The notes beneath the pieces were generated by a model. That model did not search any database, was not told the origin of the DNA, and was given only the letters and a program-made list of their open reading frames with translations. This document shows, piece by piece, positions 25,693 through 34,145 of a DNA stretch of 64,000 nucleotides; within the stretch, counting starts at the first letter, position 1, and each line of letters opens with the position of its first letter. Origin of the DNA: Micromonospora pallida (GTDB lineage: Bacteria; Actinomycetota; Actinomycetes; Mycobacteriales; Micromonosporaceae); contig NZ_FMHW01000002.1 of assembly GCF_900090325.1 (NCBI RefSeq), forward strand, positions 2,356,001-2,420,000, in the 5' to 3' direction. Both the position numbers and the translations under genes were made by a program.

Positions 25693-28600
25693 GGCTGCGT
25701 TCCTATCCGGTCCAGCGGTGCGGGTTCCTGGGATGGGTCGTCGCCGCCGCGACGGGCCCGGGCACGGGAGAGCCGGTCCCGCCCGGCCAGCCGGGCCTGG
25801 CCGAGGTCGGGCCGCCCGGTCGCGTCCCCGTCCGCCCCGGCCAGGTGGGCGGCGATGGCCTCGATGGTGGGAAAGCGGAACAGCGTCACCACCGGCAGGT
25901 CCAGCCGCAGCTCCCGGACGAGCCGCGCGTGCACCCGGAGCAGCAGCAGGGAGTGCCCGCCGAGGTCGAAGAAGTTGTCGGTACGGCCGACCCGGTCGAC
26001 GCCGAGCACCTCCCGCCAGATCCGGGCGATCTGTTCCTCCTGGTCGGAGACGAGGGGGACGTCCTGCCGGACGGGGGTGGCCAGGACCGGCGGGAGGTCG
26101 TCCCGACGGATCTTGCCGACCGGGGTGCGCGGCAGCTCCGGCACCAGCACGAAGGCCGAGGGGACCAGGTGTTCGGGCAGCCGGTCGCCGAGGTACGCCC
26201 GCAGGTCCCGGTGCTCCGGCCCGTCGTCGCCGACGGGTTCGACGTAGGCGACGAGCTGCGCCTCGCCAGTGCCCTGGGCGGTGGTCAGCAGCACGTACGC
26301 GTCCCGGACCCGGGGGTGGTCCACCAGCACCGCGCGGACCTCGCCCGGTTCGATCCGGTAGCCCCGGAACTTGATCTGCTCGTCGACCCGGCCGACGAAG
26401 TGCAGCCGACCGGCGGCGTCGCGGTACCCACGGTCGCCGGTGCGGTACACCCGCTGCCCGCCGAGCGCGTCGACCTGCCGGAACGCCCGCTCGGTGGCCG
26501 GCTCGTCGTGCAGGTAGCCCCGGGCCAGACCCGGGCCGGCAACGGCGATCTCGCCGACCGCGCCGGTGGGCAGCGGCCGTCCGGACCGGTCCACCACGTA
26601 TGTGCGGGTACCGGGCAGGTCGGTGCCGAGCGGCACGGTAGCCGGGCTGGCCAGGTCCTCCTCGGTCACCTCGTGCACGGTCGAGGTGACCGTCGCCTCG
26701 GTGACGCCGTACGCGTTCAGCACGGTGGCCGTACCCGCCTCGGCCAGTTCCCGCAGCGACTCACCGGTGACCCGTTCCCCGCCGACGACCAGCAGGCGGG
26801 GCCGCCAGCGGCCGTCGCGCAGCGCCGCGGCCAACTCGGGGCCGACGGTGAGCAGGTAGCTCGTCGGCAGGTTGGCCACCGTCACGCTCCGGGCGGCCGA
26901 CACGGCGACCAGTTCCGGTCCGCCCAGCAGGTCGCTCTGCGGGACCACCAGCCGGGCGCCGACCGCCAGGGTCGGCAGGATCTCCTCCAGCGCCACGTCG
27001 AAGTGCGGCTGGGTGAACATCAGTACCCGGTCGTCCGGCGTCAGGGCGTACCGGTCGACGATCGCCCCGACCAGGTAGGACAGCGCGGCCGTGCCCACCG
27101 CCACCGGCTTCGGCACCCCGGTGGAGCCGGAGGTGTGGATGACGTAGGCGAGCCCGTCGAGGGTCGCCGCCGGCCGGGCGGACGGCCACCGGCCGCCGTC
27201 GAGCACCGCGAGGGGGCCGGGACAGCGGGCAGCCGGCCGGCGGTGGCCGCGTCGGTGACCACCAGCGCCGGTCGGAGCCGGTCGAGCAGCAGGTGGAGCC
27301 GTTCGGCCGGATCGGCGGGGGACATCGGGCAGTACACGGCACCCACCCGCGCGCAGGCCAGCAGGGTGACCACCACGTCCAGGCCCCGGGGCAGCAGCAC
27401 GGCCACCGGCTGTCCGGGCGCCACGCCGGCGGCGGTCAGCGCGGTCGCCACACGCTGCACCCGGGCGTCGAGGTCGCGGTAGGTGAGGGTAAGAGCGCCG
27501 CTGACCACGGCGACCGCCTCGGGGTCACGGCCCGGGGGCAGCAGGACACCGGAGACGACCGGGTGCCGGGCCTCCCCCGCCCCGTCGTCGGGGGCCAGCG
27601 AGGCGGCAGGGGCCGGGGCGGCGGCCAGCGAGGCGACCGGGGTCGGCGCGGCGGCGAGCGACGCGACCGGAGCCGTCTCCGGCGCGTCGAGGTACGCCTC
27701 GACGAGCGCGGCGAGCCGGTCGGCGAGCATCCGGACCGTCTCCTCGGTGAACAGGTCGGCGTCGTAGTCCCAGTGCAGGTCCAGCGCCGCCGGGCCGACC
27801 CGGGGGCCGACGACCCGCCGGGCGTCCGGGATGAGCACCAGGTCGAGGTCGAAGCGGGTGGTGCCGAAGTTGTGCCCCTCGGAGAGCACCACGTCCAGGC
27901 CGGGCACGCGCACGTCGGGGACGCCGTCGTCGACGCCGCTGAAGGCGATGTTGAACAGCGGGTTCTCCACCCCGCTGGTGTGCCGGCCGATCGCCCGGGT
28001 GAGCTGCTGGATCGGCACGTCCTGGTGCGGGATCGCCCGGATCAGGGTCTCGGTGACGTCGGAGAGCATGTCGTCCACCGACGCCTCCCCGGAGAGGCGC
28101 AGCCGCAGCGGGATGGTGTTGACGAACATGCCGACCGAGGTGTTGATCTCGTCGTAGCGGTTGCCGACGGCCGTACCGACGATGAGGTCGTCCTGACCGC
28201 AGTGCCGGCGGACGAGTTCGGCGAAGAGACCGAGCATCGTGGTGTAGACGGTGTGTCCACTGGCGACGCTGCGGGCCCGGATCCGGTCGGCCACCTCCGG
28301 CGCGAACCGCTGCCGGTGCTGCGCGCCGTGGTTACGGCGCACCACCCCGGGCCGGGCGAGTCCCGGCAGGGTCGCCTCGAAGGTGGCGTCCTCGAGCTCC
28401 CGGTGCCAGAAAGCCAGGCTCTCCGCGCGGTCGCCCGGCGGCACGGCGGCCACCCGGCGCAGGTGCTCGGTGTACGACACGGTGTCGGGCAGCTCGACCG
28501 GCTCCCCCGCGACGAGGGCCCGGTAGGCACGGAACAGGTCGCCGACCAGGATCAGGAAGGACCGGCCGTCGTGGATCAGGTGGTGCTCGACGTGGATCAG

Positions 28601-28996
28601 CCGGTGTTCCCGCTCACCGGTCCGCACCAGGCACCACCGGACCAGCGGGGCCTCGTACGTGTCGAAGCTCGTCGTCGCCTCGGCCCGGACGACCGCGTCG
28701 AACGCTGCGTCGACGTCGGCCTCCCCGGAGATGTCCAGGCTGCGGAAACGGGGCTCGCACCGGGCGCGGACGCGCTGCGCGGGCCGGCCGTCGGCGGTGT
28801 CGGCCAGTTCCAGCCGCAGTCCGTCGTGGTGGTCGAGCACCCGGCCCAGCGCCTCGCGCACCGCGTTCGCGTCGAGGTCACCTCGGACGACGACGAACGC
28901 CGTGAAGTTGTAGGCACGGCTACCCGGGGAGAGGCTCTCGTGGACCCAGACGATCTCCTGGGAGGGTGAGAGGTCGAACAGACCTTCCTGGCCCAT
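25689..28996 (-). pseudogene. NRPS C-A-T module, interrupted by a single-base frameshift
   Basis: Two overlapping frames together make one C-A-T module of about 1,100 residues. The first (28996 down to about 27215) has a condensation domain with HHLIHDG at 138-144 and the start of the adenylation domain (ALTLTYRDLDARVQRVA). The second (about 27215 to 25689) continues with VIHTSGSTGVPKPVAVG, NAYGVTEATVTS, GRVDEQIKFRGYRIEPGE and PVGKIRRDDL, then a thiolation domain with GGHSLLLL. The break is at the G5 run at 27212-27216; one extra base restores the frame. By-eye A-domain code: D-V-E-N-V-G-A-V-T-K, unassigned. The start ATG 28996 has GAAGG upstream. A sequencing error is as likely as a real mutation. 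Confidence 0.85.
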
Positions 28997-29193
28997 GTCA
29001 CACCTTCGTCTTCCTCGGTTCGGCAATGGCACGGGGTGCTCAGCGGACACGACGACGACCACGTCGGGCGAGAGACCGCGCACCGACCGTAGCCAGAGTC
29101 GTCCGGCAGCGTCCCTGACAGGTGACAGGCTCCTGCCCCCATCGGGCTCGGTTACGTTTCCGACTCACCAGGGCCGAGGGAGGGTGGACCGAG

Positions 29194-30438
29194 GTGACGA
29201 CGGTCTGGGACGAGCTGGCGGGCCCGCTGCGCAGCCTCGAGGAGGAGGCCAACGGATGGCTGGTCGCCGCGCCCCGTGACGTGGTCTTCGTGCCACCGGA
29301 CGGGTCGCTGAGCCCGGCGTTCGTGGCCGCCGCGCGGGCGGTGCCGGACGTCTCCTTCGTGCTGTGGGACGCGGCGAACGTGCGCCGACACGTGGGACTG
29401 ATCCAGCGGGTGCTGGCGGAGAACGGCATCGGGCTCGCCGTGGGGCTCAAGGCCTGCGCGAACCGGACCGTGCTGTCGATCCTGGCCGGGATGGGCCTGC
29501 TCGCCGACGCGCAGTCGCCGGGCGAGGTGGACCTGGCCCGCTCGGTGGGGTTCGGTACGGTCACCGCGACCGGCCCGTCGTTCCGCCCGCCGGACCTGGA
29601 CCGGCTGCTGCGCGACGGGGTGCTGCTGGACGTCCAGTCGCCCCTACAGTTCGCCCAGTTGGAGGAGCGCGGCACGACCGAGCCGGTCGGTTTCCGGGCC
29701 CGGGTGCGGCTGCCGGAGCGGCTGCGGCACCCCAGCACGTACGACGTGGTGAGCCGGTTCGGCATCGAGCTGAACCAGACCGGTCTGGAGCGGGTCGCCC
29801 GCTCACCCTTGACGGTCGAGCGGATCCGGGTGCACACCGGTGAGGCGCTCTCCGCCGACGTGACGCGCAGCCTGGAGTACCGGGCCCGGCTGGGGGTGCT
29901 GCTGGCCGCCGCCTTCCCCGAGGTCCGCGAGATCAACCTGGGCGGTGGTTTCCTGGCGCTGTCCCGGAATCCGTCCGCGCTGCCGGAGACCTTCAAGCGG
30001 GTCGGCGAGGTCTTCGACGAGGCGGCCGACACCCTCGGCAGGCGGCTGCGGTGCTGGTTGGAGCCGGGGTCGGCACTGCTGATCGACAGCGCGTACCTGG
30101 TCACCGAGGTGCTGGACGTCGATCCGTCCCGGCACGCGGTCACCGTCGCCGCGTCCCCGTGGAACGTGGCCCCGTGGACCTTCGCCACGGTGCACGTGCT
30201 CGACGGCGGTGAGCCCTGGGAGTTCGTCGGCGACGTCTACGGACCGGCGCTGTACGAGAACGACCGGCTGCGGCGTACCGAGCGGCACCGCCCGACCGGC
30301 CGGCTGCCCCGGGTGGGCGACCGGATCGCGGTCAGTTCCTTCGGGTCGTACACGATGGTCCACGGTCGGACCTTCGGGCAGATTCCGCTGCCCCCGCAGT
30401 ACATCTTCGACGCCAACGGTTGGCAGGGAGCGCCATGA
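29194..30438 (+). CDS. Fold-type III PLP decarboxylase-like protein (ODC/DAPDC family)
   Basis: This 414-residue protein matches the alanine-racemase-like barrel family of amino-acid decarboxylases. Lys86 in AVGLKACANRTVL is the PLP lysine, His214 in RIRVHTGE, the phosphate loop is NLGGGF at 248-253, and EPGSALLIDSAYL starts at 290. The usual GPxCxSxD motif is GPALYEND (350-357), so the catalytic Cys is replaced by Leu. This suggests altered chemistry or substrate. The GTG at 29194 follows GAGGGAGGG. It begins the plus-strand operon; its stop overlaps the next start as ATGA. Confidence 0.8.
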   Translation: MTTVWDELAGPLRSLEEEANGWLVAAPRDVVFVPPDGSLSPAFVAAARAVPDVSFVLWDAANVRRHVGLIQRVLAENGIGLAVGLKACANRTVLSILAGMGLLADAQSPGEVDLARSVGFGTVTATGPSFRPPDLDRLLRDGVLLDVQSPLQFAQLEERGTTEPVGFRARVRLPERLRHPSTYDVVSRFGIELNQTGLERVARSPLTVERIRVHTGEALSADVTRSLEYRARLGVLLAAAFPEVREINLGGGFLALSRNPSALPETFKRVGEVFDEAADTLGRRLRCWLEPGSALLIDSAYLVTEVLDVDPSRHAVTVAASPWNVAPWTFATVHVLDGGEPWEFVGDVYGPALYENDRLRRTERHRPTGRLPRVGDRIAVSSFGSYTMVHGRTFGQIPLPPQYIFDANGWQGAP

Positions 30439-31007
30439 GCCACGTGAACTGGGTCGTCTCGGCCCGCGAGGAGAACGGGTCCGACACCGGCCTGGTCGGC
30501 CGGATCGACCTCGGTCTCGACGTCGACGAACTCGCCAAGGCCACCGACGACCTGCTGAGCCGCCACCCGTTGATCTTCGACCAGACCCAGCAGCTCGCCA
30601 TCCAGGTGCGGCCGGGCTCGACGGACCCCTGGTACGAGTCCTGCTACCAGGAGAAGGACATCGCGCCGGAGCGCGAGTACGCGGAACTCAACCCCGAGCT
30701 GAAGGGCACCTACTTCGAGGAGGTCGTCGCCCGGTTCCCGGTCCCGCTGTTCCGGACCCGACTGTTGGCCCTGACCAGCCGGACCTGCTACTCCGTGCAC
30801 CGCGACGAGACCTCCCGGCTGCACGTGGCGATCCAGACCACCGAGCACGCGCCGTTCGTCTTCGTCGAGCGCAACGAGGTCTTCCGGGTGCCCGCCGACG
30901 GCAACGCGTACCTGCTGAACACCACCGAGGTGCACACCGCGATGAACGGTGCCCGTACCCTCCGGCTGCACCTGGTGGCCGGCGCGGAGCTGGACCCGTC
31001 CCGGTGA
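30435..31007 (+). CDS. AspH-like Fe(II)/2-oxoglutarate oxygenase
   Basis: This 190-residue protein resembles the aspartyl/asparaginyl beta-hydroxylase cupin family. Candidate iron ligands are His122 and Asp124 in SVHRDE and His167 in NTTEVHTAMN, with a nearby Arg at 174 or 177 for 2-oxoglutarate. The surrounding LHVAIQTTEHAPFVF and VFRVPADGNAYLLN match the core strands. It may hydroxylate an amino acid, free or bound to a carrier. It overlaps the decarboxylase by ATGA, implying that the two act on the same compound. Confidence 0.75.
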   Translation: MSHVNWVVSAREENGSDTGLVGRIDLGLDVDELAKATDDLLSRHPLIFDQTQQLAIQVRPGSTDPWYESCYQEKDIAPEREYAELNPELKGTYFEEVVARFPVPLFRTRLLALTSRTCYSVHRDETSRLHVAIQTTEHAPFVFVERNEVFRVPADGNAYLLNTTEVHTAMNGARTLRLHLVAGAELDPSR

Positions 31008-31035
31008 CCGACACGCACGCGTACGGGCCGCCGGC

Positions 31036-31992
31036 ATGAGCGGCGGGCACGCGGTCGAGATCAGCGACCTCACCCGGGTGTACCAGCGCGGCCGGGGCGA
31101 ACCCCGCACCGCCCTGGACCGGCTCAGCCTGACCATCGACCGGGGCGAGATCCACGGGCTGCTCGGCCCGAACGGGGCCGGCAAAACCACGCTGTGCAAG
31201 ATCCTGTCGACGGTGCTGCTGCCCACCTCAGGGACGGCCCGGGTGGACGGACACGACGTGGTCACCGAGACCGCCGCCGTCCGGCAGCGCATCGGCATCG
31301 CCTTCGGCGGCGAACGCGGGCTGTACGGGCGGCTCACCGCCCGGCAGAACCTGATGTACTGGTCGGCGCTGTACCGCCAGCCGACCGCCGTCGCCAAGGT
31401 GCGGGTGGCCGCCCTGCTGGAACGGGTCGGCCTGGCCGACCGGGCCGGCGAGCGGGTGGAGACGTTCTCCCGGGGCATGAAGCAACGGCTGCACCTGGCC
31501 CGGGGCCTGGTCGGTGACCCCCGGGTGGTGATCCTGGACGAGCCGACGGTCGGCATGGACCCGGTGGCCGCGCGGGAGTTCCGGGTCCTGGTGCGCGAGG
31601 TACGGGCCGAGGGTCGCACCATCCTGCTGACCACGCACGACATGGCCGAGGCGGAGGCGGTGTGCGACCGGGTGTCGCTCGTCGACGGGGGACGGCTGGT
31701 CAAGACGGAGGATCCGCGCACCATCGGCGCCTGGCTGTCCACGTACGAGCGGGTGACCGCCGAGAACGTGCCGGCGTGGACGGTGGACGTGCTGCGGACC
31801 GTGTCCGGGGTGGTCGACGTCCAGACCTCGCCGAGCGGTTCGGTACGCGTGGAGACCGACGCGCCCGGAGCGGCCGGCGAGGTGCTGCGGATCCTGGTCG
31901 ACGCCGGGGTCACCCAGCTCTCCACCGGCCGGCCGTCGCTCGAGGAGGTCTACCTGCACGTGGTCGGGGACCGCGGGCTGGGGATCCGTTGA
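31036..31992 (+). CDS. ABC transporter ATP-binding protein
   Basis: This 318-residue ATPase is of the drug-exporter type (DrrA-like). It has Walker A GPNGAGKTT at 44-52, the signature SRGMKQRLHLARGL, Walker B VVILDEPTVGMD, and the H-loop TTHDM. The C-terminal ~80 residues match the DrrA-type tail. It would power export by the two permeases that follow, most likely of the cluster product. The ATG at 31036 was chosen by homology. The stop overlaps the next start (TTGA). Confidence 0.93.
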   Translation: MSGGHAVEISDLTRVYQRGRGEPRTALDRLSLTIDRGEIHGLLGPNGAGKTTLCKILSTVLLPTSGTARVDGHDVVTETAAVRQRIGIAFGGERGLYGRLTARQNLMYWSALYRQPTAVAKVRVAALLERVGLADRAGERVETFSRGMKQRLHLARGLVGDPRVVILDEPTVGMDPVAAREFRVLVREVRAEGRTILLTTHDMAEAEAVCDRVSLVDGGRLVKTEDPRTIGAWLSTYERVTAENVPAWTVDVLRTVSGVVDVQTSPSGSVRVETDAPGAAGEVLRILVDAGVTQLSTGRPSLEEVYLHVVGDRGLGIR

Positions 31993-32759
31993 TCGCGTTG
32001 TTCTGGGCGGCGGTGCGGTTCCAGGTGAACCACGTGTGGCGGTCCGTCAACGACCTGATGGTGCTGGTGACGTTGCCGCTGTTCACCATCGCCTTCCTGG
32101 CGGTGATGGTCGAGTCCGGCCGCCGCGACCTGGCCCCGTACGCGATCGTCGGCTCGGGCGCGATGTCGCTCTGGTCGATGGCGGTGAACATCTCGGGCGG
32201 CACGATCGAGGGCGACCGGCGCAACGGCGTGCTGGAGGCCGCGGTCGCCACCCCCGCCCCGCTGGTGGTCGTCCTGCTCGGCCGGATCACCGCGGTCACC
32301 GTGATCAGCCAGGTCGGGCTGGTCGAGTCGGCCATGGTGGGCTGGGCGGTGTTCGGGGTGACCATCGAGATCCACCACCCGCTGGTCTTCCTGCTCACCG
32401 TGCTCTGCACCACCGCCGCCGTGGTGGGCACCGCGACCGCGTTGGCCGGGGTGTTCGTGCTGGGCCGGTGGGCGCTGACCCTGAAGAGTTCGCTGACGTA
32501 CCCCTTCTACGTGCTCGGCGGTGCGCTCGTGCCGGTCACCTTCCTGCCCGAGTGGTTGCAGCCGCTGACCAAGGTGGTCTTCCTCTCCTGGTCCGCCGAG
32601 CTGCTGCGGGACTGTCTTGCCCCGGCGGCCGTGCGGAACGTGCCGGCCCGGCTGGCGGTCCTGCTCGTGCTGGGCGCGGCCGCGTTCGCGGTCGGGTTCT
32701 GGATGATCGAGTGGATCATGCGGCGGCTCCGGAGCACCGGAACGGTGGGGTACGCGTGA
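31989..32759 (+). CDS. ABC-2 type permease
   Basis: This 256-residue protein has about six hydrophobic segments and belongs to the ABC-2 (DrrB-like) permeases, for example TLPLFTIAFLAVMVE and FLLTVLCTTAAVVGTATALA. It forms the membrane channel with the ATPase before it. The start is TTG at 31989, which overlaps the stop of the ATPase gene. It ends with GTGA overlap into a second permease, so the transporter has two different membrane subunits. Confidence 0.88.
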   Translation: MIALFWAAVRFQVNHVWRSVNDLMVLVTLPLFTIAFLAVMVESGRRDLAPYAIVGSGAMSLWSMAVNISGGTIEGDRRNGVLEAAVATPAPLVVVLLGRITAVTVISQVGLVESAMVGWAVFGVTIEIHHPLVFLLTVLCTTAAVVGTATALAGVFVLGRWALTLKSSLTYPFYVLGGALVPVTFLPEWLQPLTKVVFLSWSAELLRDCLAPAAVRNVPARLAVLLVLGAAAFAVGFWMIEWIMRRLRSTGTVGYA

Positions 32760-33565
32760 CCGTCATCCTCCGTGACCATCTCCGGGTCCTGCGGTACGCG
32801 GTGCTCAGCGCCCTGGCCGACCTGCGGGCCATCTACACATGGCGGTCCTGGACCTTCATCTGGATGGTCCGCATCCTGTGCCAGGTGAGCCTCTTCGCGC
32901 TGCTGGGCCGGCTGCTCGACGCCCCGGACAAGGTGGGCTACCTGATCGTCGGCAACTCGGTCTTCATGGTGGCGAACACCGCCATCCAGGTGGTCAACTC
33001 GACCTCCTGGGAACGGCTGCTCGGCACGCTGCCGCTGCTGGTGGCCTCCCCGACCGGCCCGTTCACCGTGTTCGCCGGACGCAGCGCGCTGTGGCTGCTG
33101 GACGGCATCGGCGTCGGCACGCTCTCGCTGTTCCTGCTGTCCCCCGTCTTCGGGGTGCCGCTGCCGATGCCGACCGCCCTGCTCGCCGTGCCGCTGATCG
33201 TGCTCGTCGGGGTGTCGACGTACTGCTTCGGGCTGCTGCTGGGCGCGCTCGCGTTGCGTACGGTGTCGTTGCGCGCCCTGATCGCGAGCCTGGGCGGGCT
33301 GTGCCTGATGGTGCTGACCGGCGTGCAGGTGCCGACCACCTTCTGGCCCGCGCCGGTCTCCTGGCTGGCGGAGGTCCTGCCGCTCACCCACGGCCTGAAG
33401 GCGGTACGCGACCTGTTGGCGCACGGGCCGACCGCCGGGGTGGCCCGACTCGCGGTGACCGAGACGGTGATCGCCGCCGGGTGGCTGCTCGTCGCGGCCC
33501 TGGCCTTCTGGCAGTACGACCGCAGCGGACGCCACGAGGCGTCCGTCGACTTCAGCGAGGATTGA
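32756..33565 (+). CDS. ABC-2 type permease, second subunit
   Basis: This 269-residue membrane protein with about six hydrophobic segments (ALLAVPLIVLVGVSTYCFGL; WLLVAALAFWQYD) is an ABC-2 permease, distinct in sequence from the preceding one. It is probably the partner half of a heterodimeric exporter. GTG at 32756 overlaps the previous stop. The tail RSGRHEASVDFSED is short and cytoplasmic. Confidence 0.85.
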   Translation: MTVILRDHLRVLRYAVLSALADLRAIYTWRSWTFIWMVRILCQVSLFALLGRLLDAPDKVGYLIVGNSVFMVANTAIQVVNSTSWERLLGTLPLLVASPTGPFTVFAGRSALWLLDGIGVGTLSLFLLSPVFGVPLPMPTALLAVPLIVLVGVSTYCFGLLLGALALRTVSLRALIASLGGLCLMVLTGVQVPTTFWPAPVSWLAEVLPLTHGLKAVRDLLAHGPTAGVARLAVTETVIAAGWLLVAALAFWQYDRSGRHEASVDFSED

Positions 33566-33575
33566 CGGAGCACAC

Positions 33576-34127
33576 GTGATCATCTGGCTCAACGGACCGT
33601 TCGGGGCGGGGAAGACCACGCTCAGCGAGAAGCTCGCCGCGCTGCTGCCGGGCAACCTGGTCGTGGACCCCGAGGAGGTCGGCTTCGCGCTGCGGCGGCT
33701 GGTGCCGCCCCCGCCCACCGGCGACTTCCAGGACCTGCCCATCTGGCGGAGCCTGACCCTGGTCACGCTGCGCGAGATCCGCCGGCTCTACGACGCCACG
33801 CTGATCGTGCCGATGACCCTGGTCGTGCCCGCCTATCTGACGGAGATCATCGGCGGGCTGGTCGACGGCGGCGAGGACGTCCGGCACGTGTGGCTGGACG
33901 TCGACGAGCAGGTCCTGCGGTCCCGGATCATCGCCCAGGTCATCGACCCGACCGATCCGGTGCACGACGCGGAGGTCCGGCGGTGGCGGCTGGACCAGGT
34001 CGACCGGTGCCGGGCGGCCCGGCCGCACCTGCCGGCCGGCACCCGGTTCCTCGACTCGGGCACCACCGATCCCGACACCCTGGCCGCCGAGATTGCGGGC
34101 TGGGTGACGGCCGGCAGACACCAATAA
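33576..34127 (+). CDS. TmrB-like P-loop NTPase
   Basis: This 183-residue protein has Walker A GPFGAGKTT at about 7-15 and a nucleotide-kinase-like layout (LVVDPEEVGFALRRLV; VWLDVDEQVLRSRI; RRWRLDQVDRC). It is close in size and style to TmrB, which confers tunicamycin resistance, and to related small kinases. It may be a self-resistance protein or may phosphorylate the product or an intermediate. The GTG at 33576 has GGAG six bases upstream. Placement next to the exporter favours resistance, but that is inference. Confidence 0.72.
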   Translation: MIIWLNGPFGAGKTTLSEKLAALLPGNLVVDPEEVGFALRRLVPPPPTGDFQDLPIWRSLTLVTLREIRRLYDATLIVPMTLVVPAYLTEIIGGLVDGGEDVRHVWLDVDEQVLRSRIIAQVIDPTDPVHDAEVRRWRLDQVDRCRAARPHLPAGTRFLDSGTTDPDTLAAEIAGWVTAGRHQ

Positions 34128-34145
34128 CGCAAAGGAGCGGACGCG

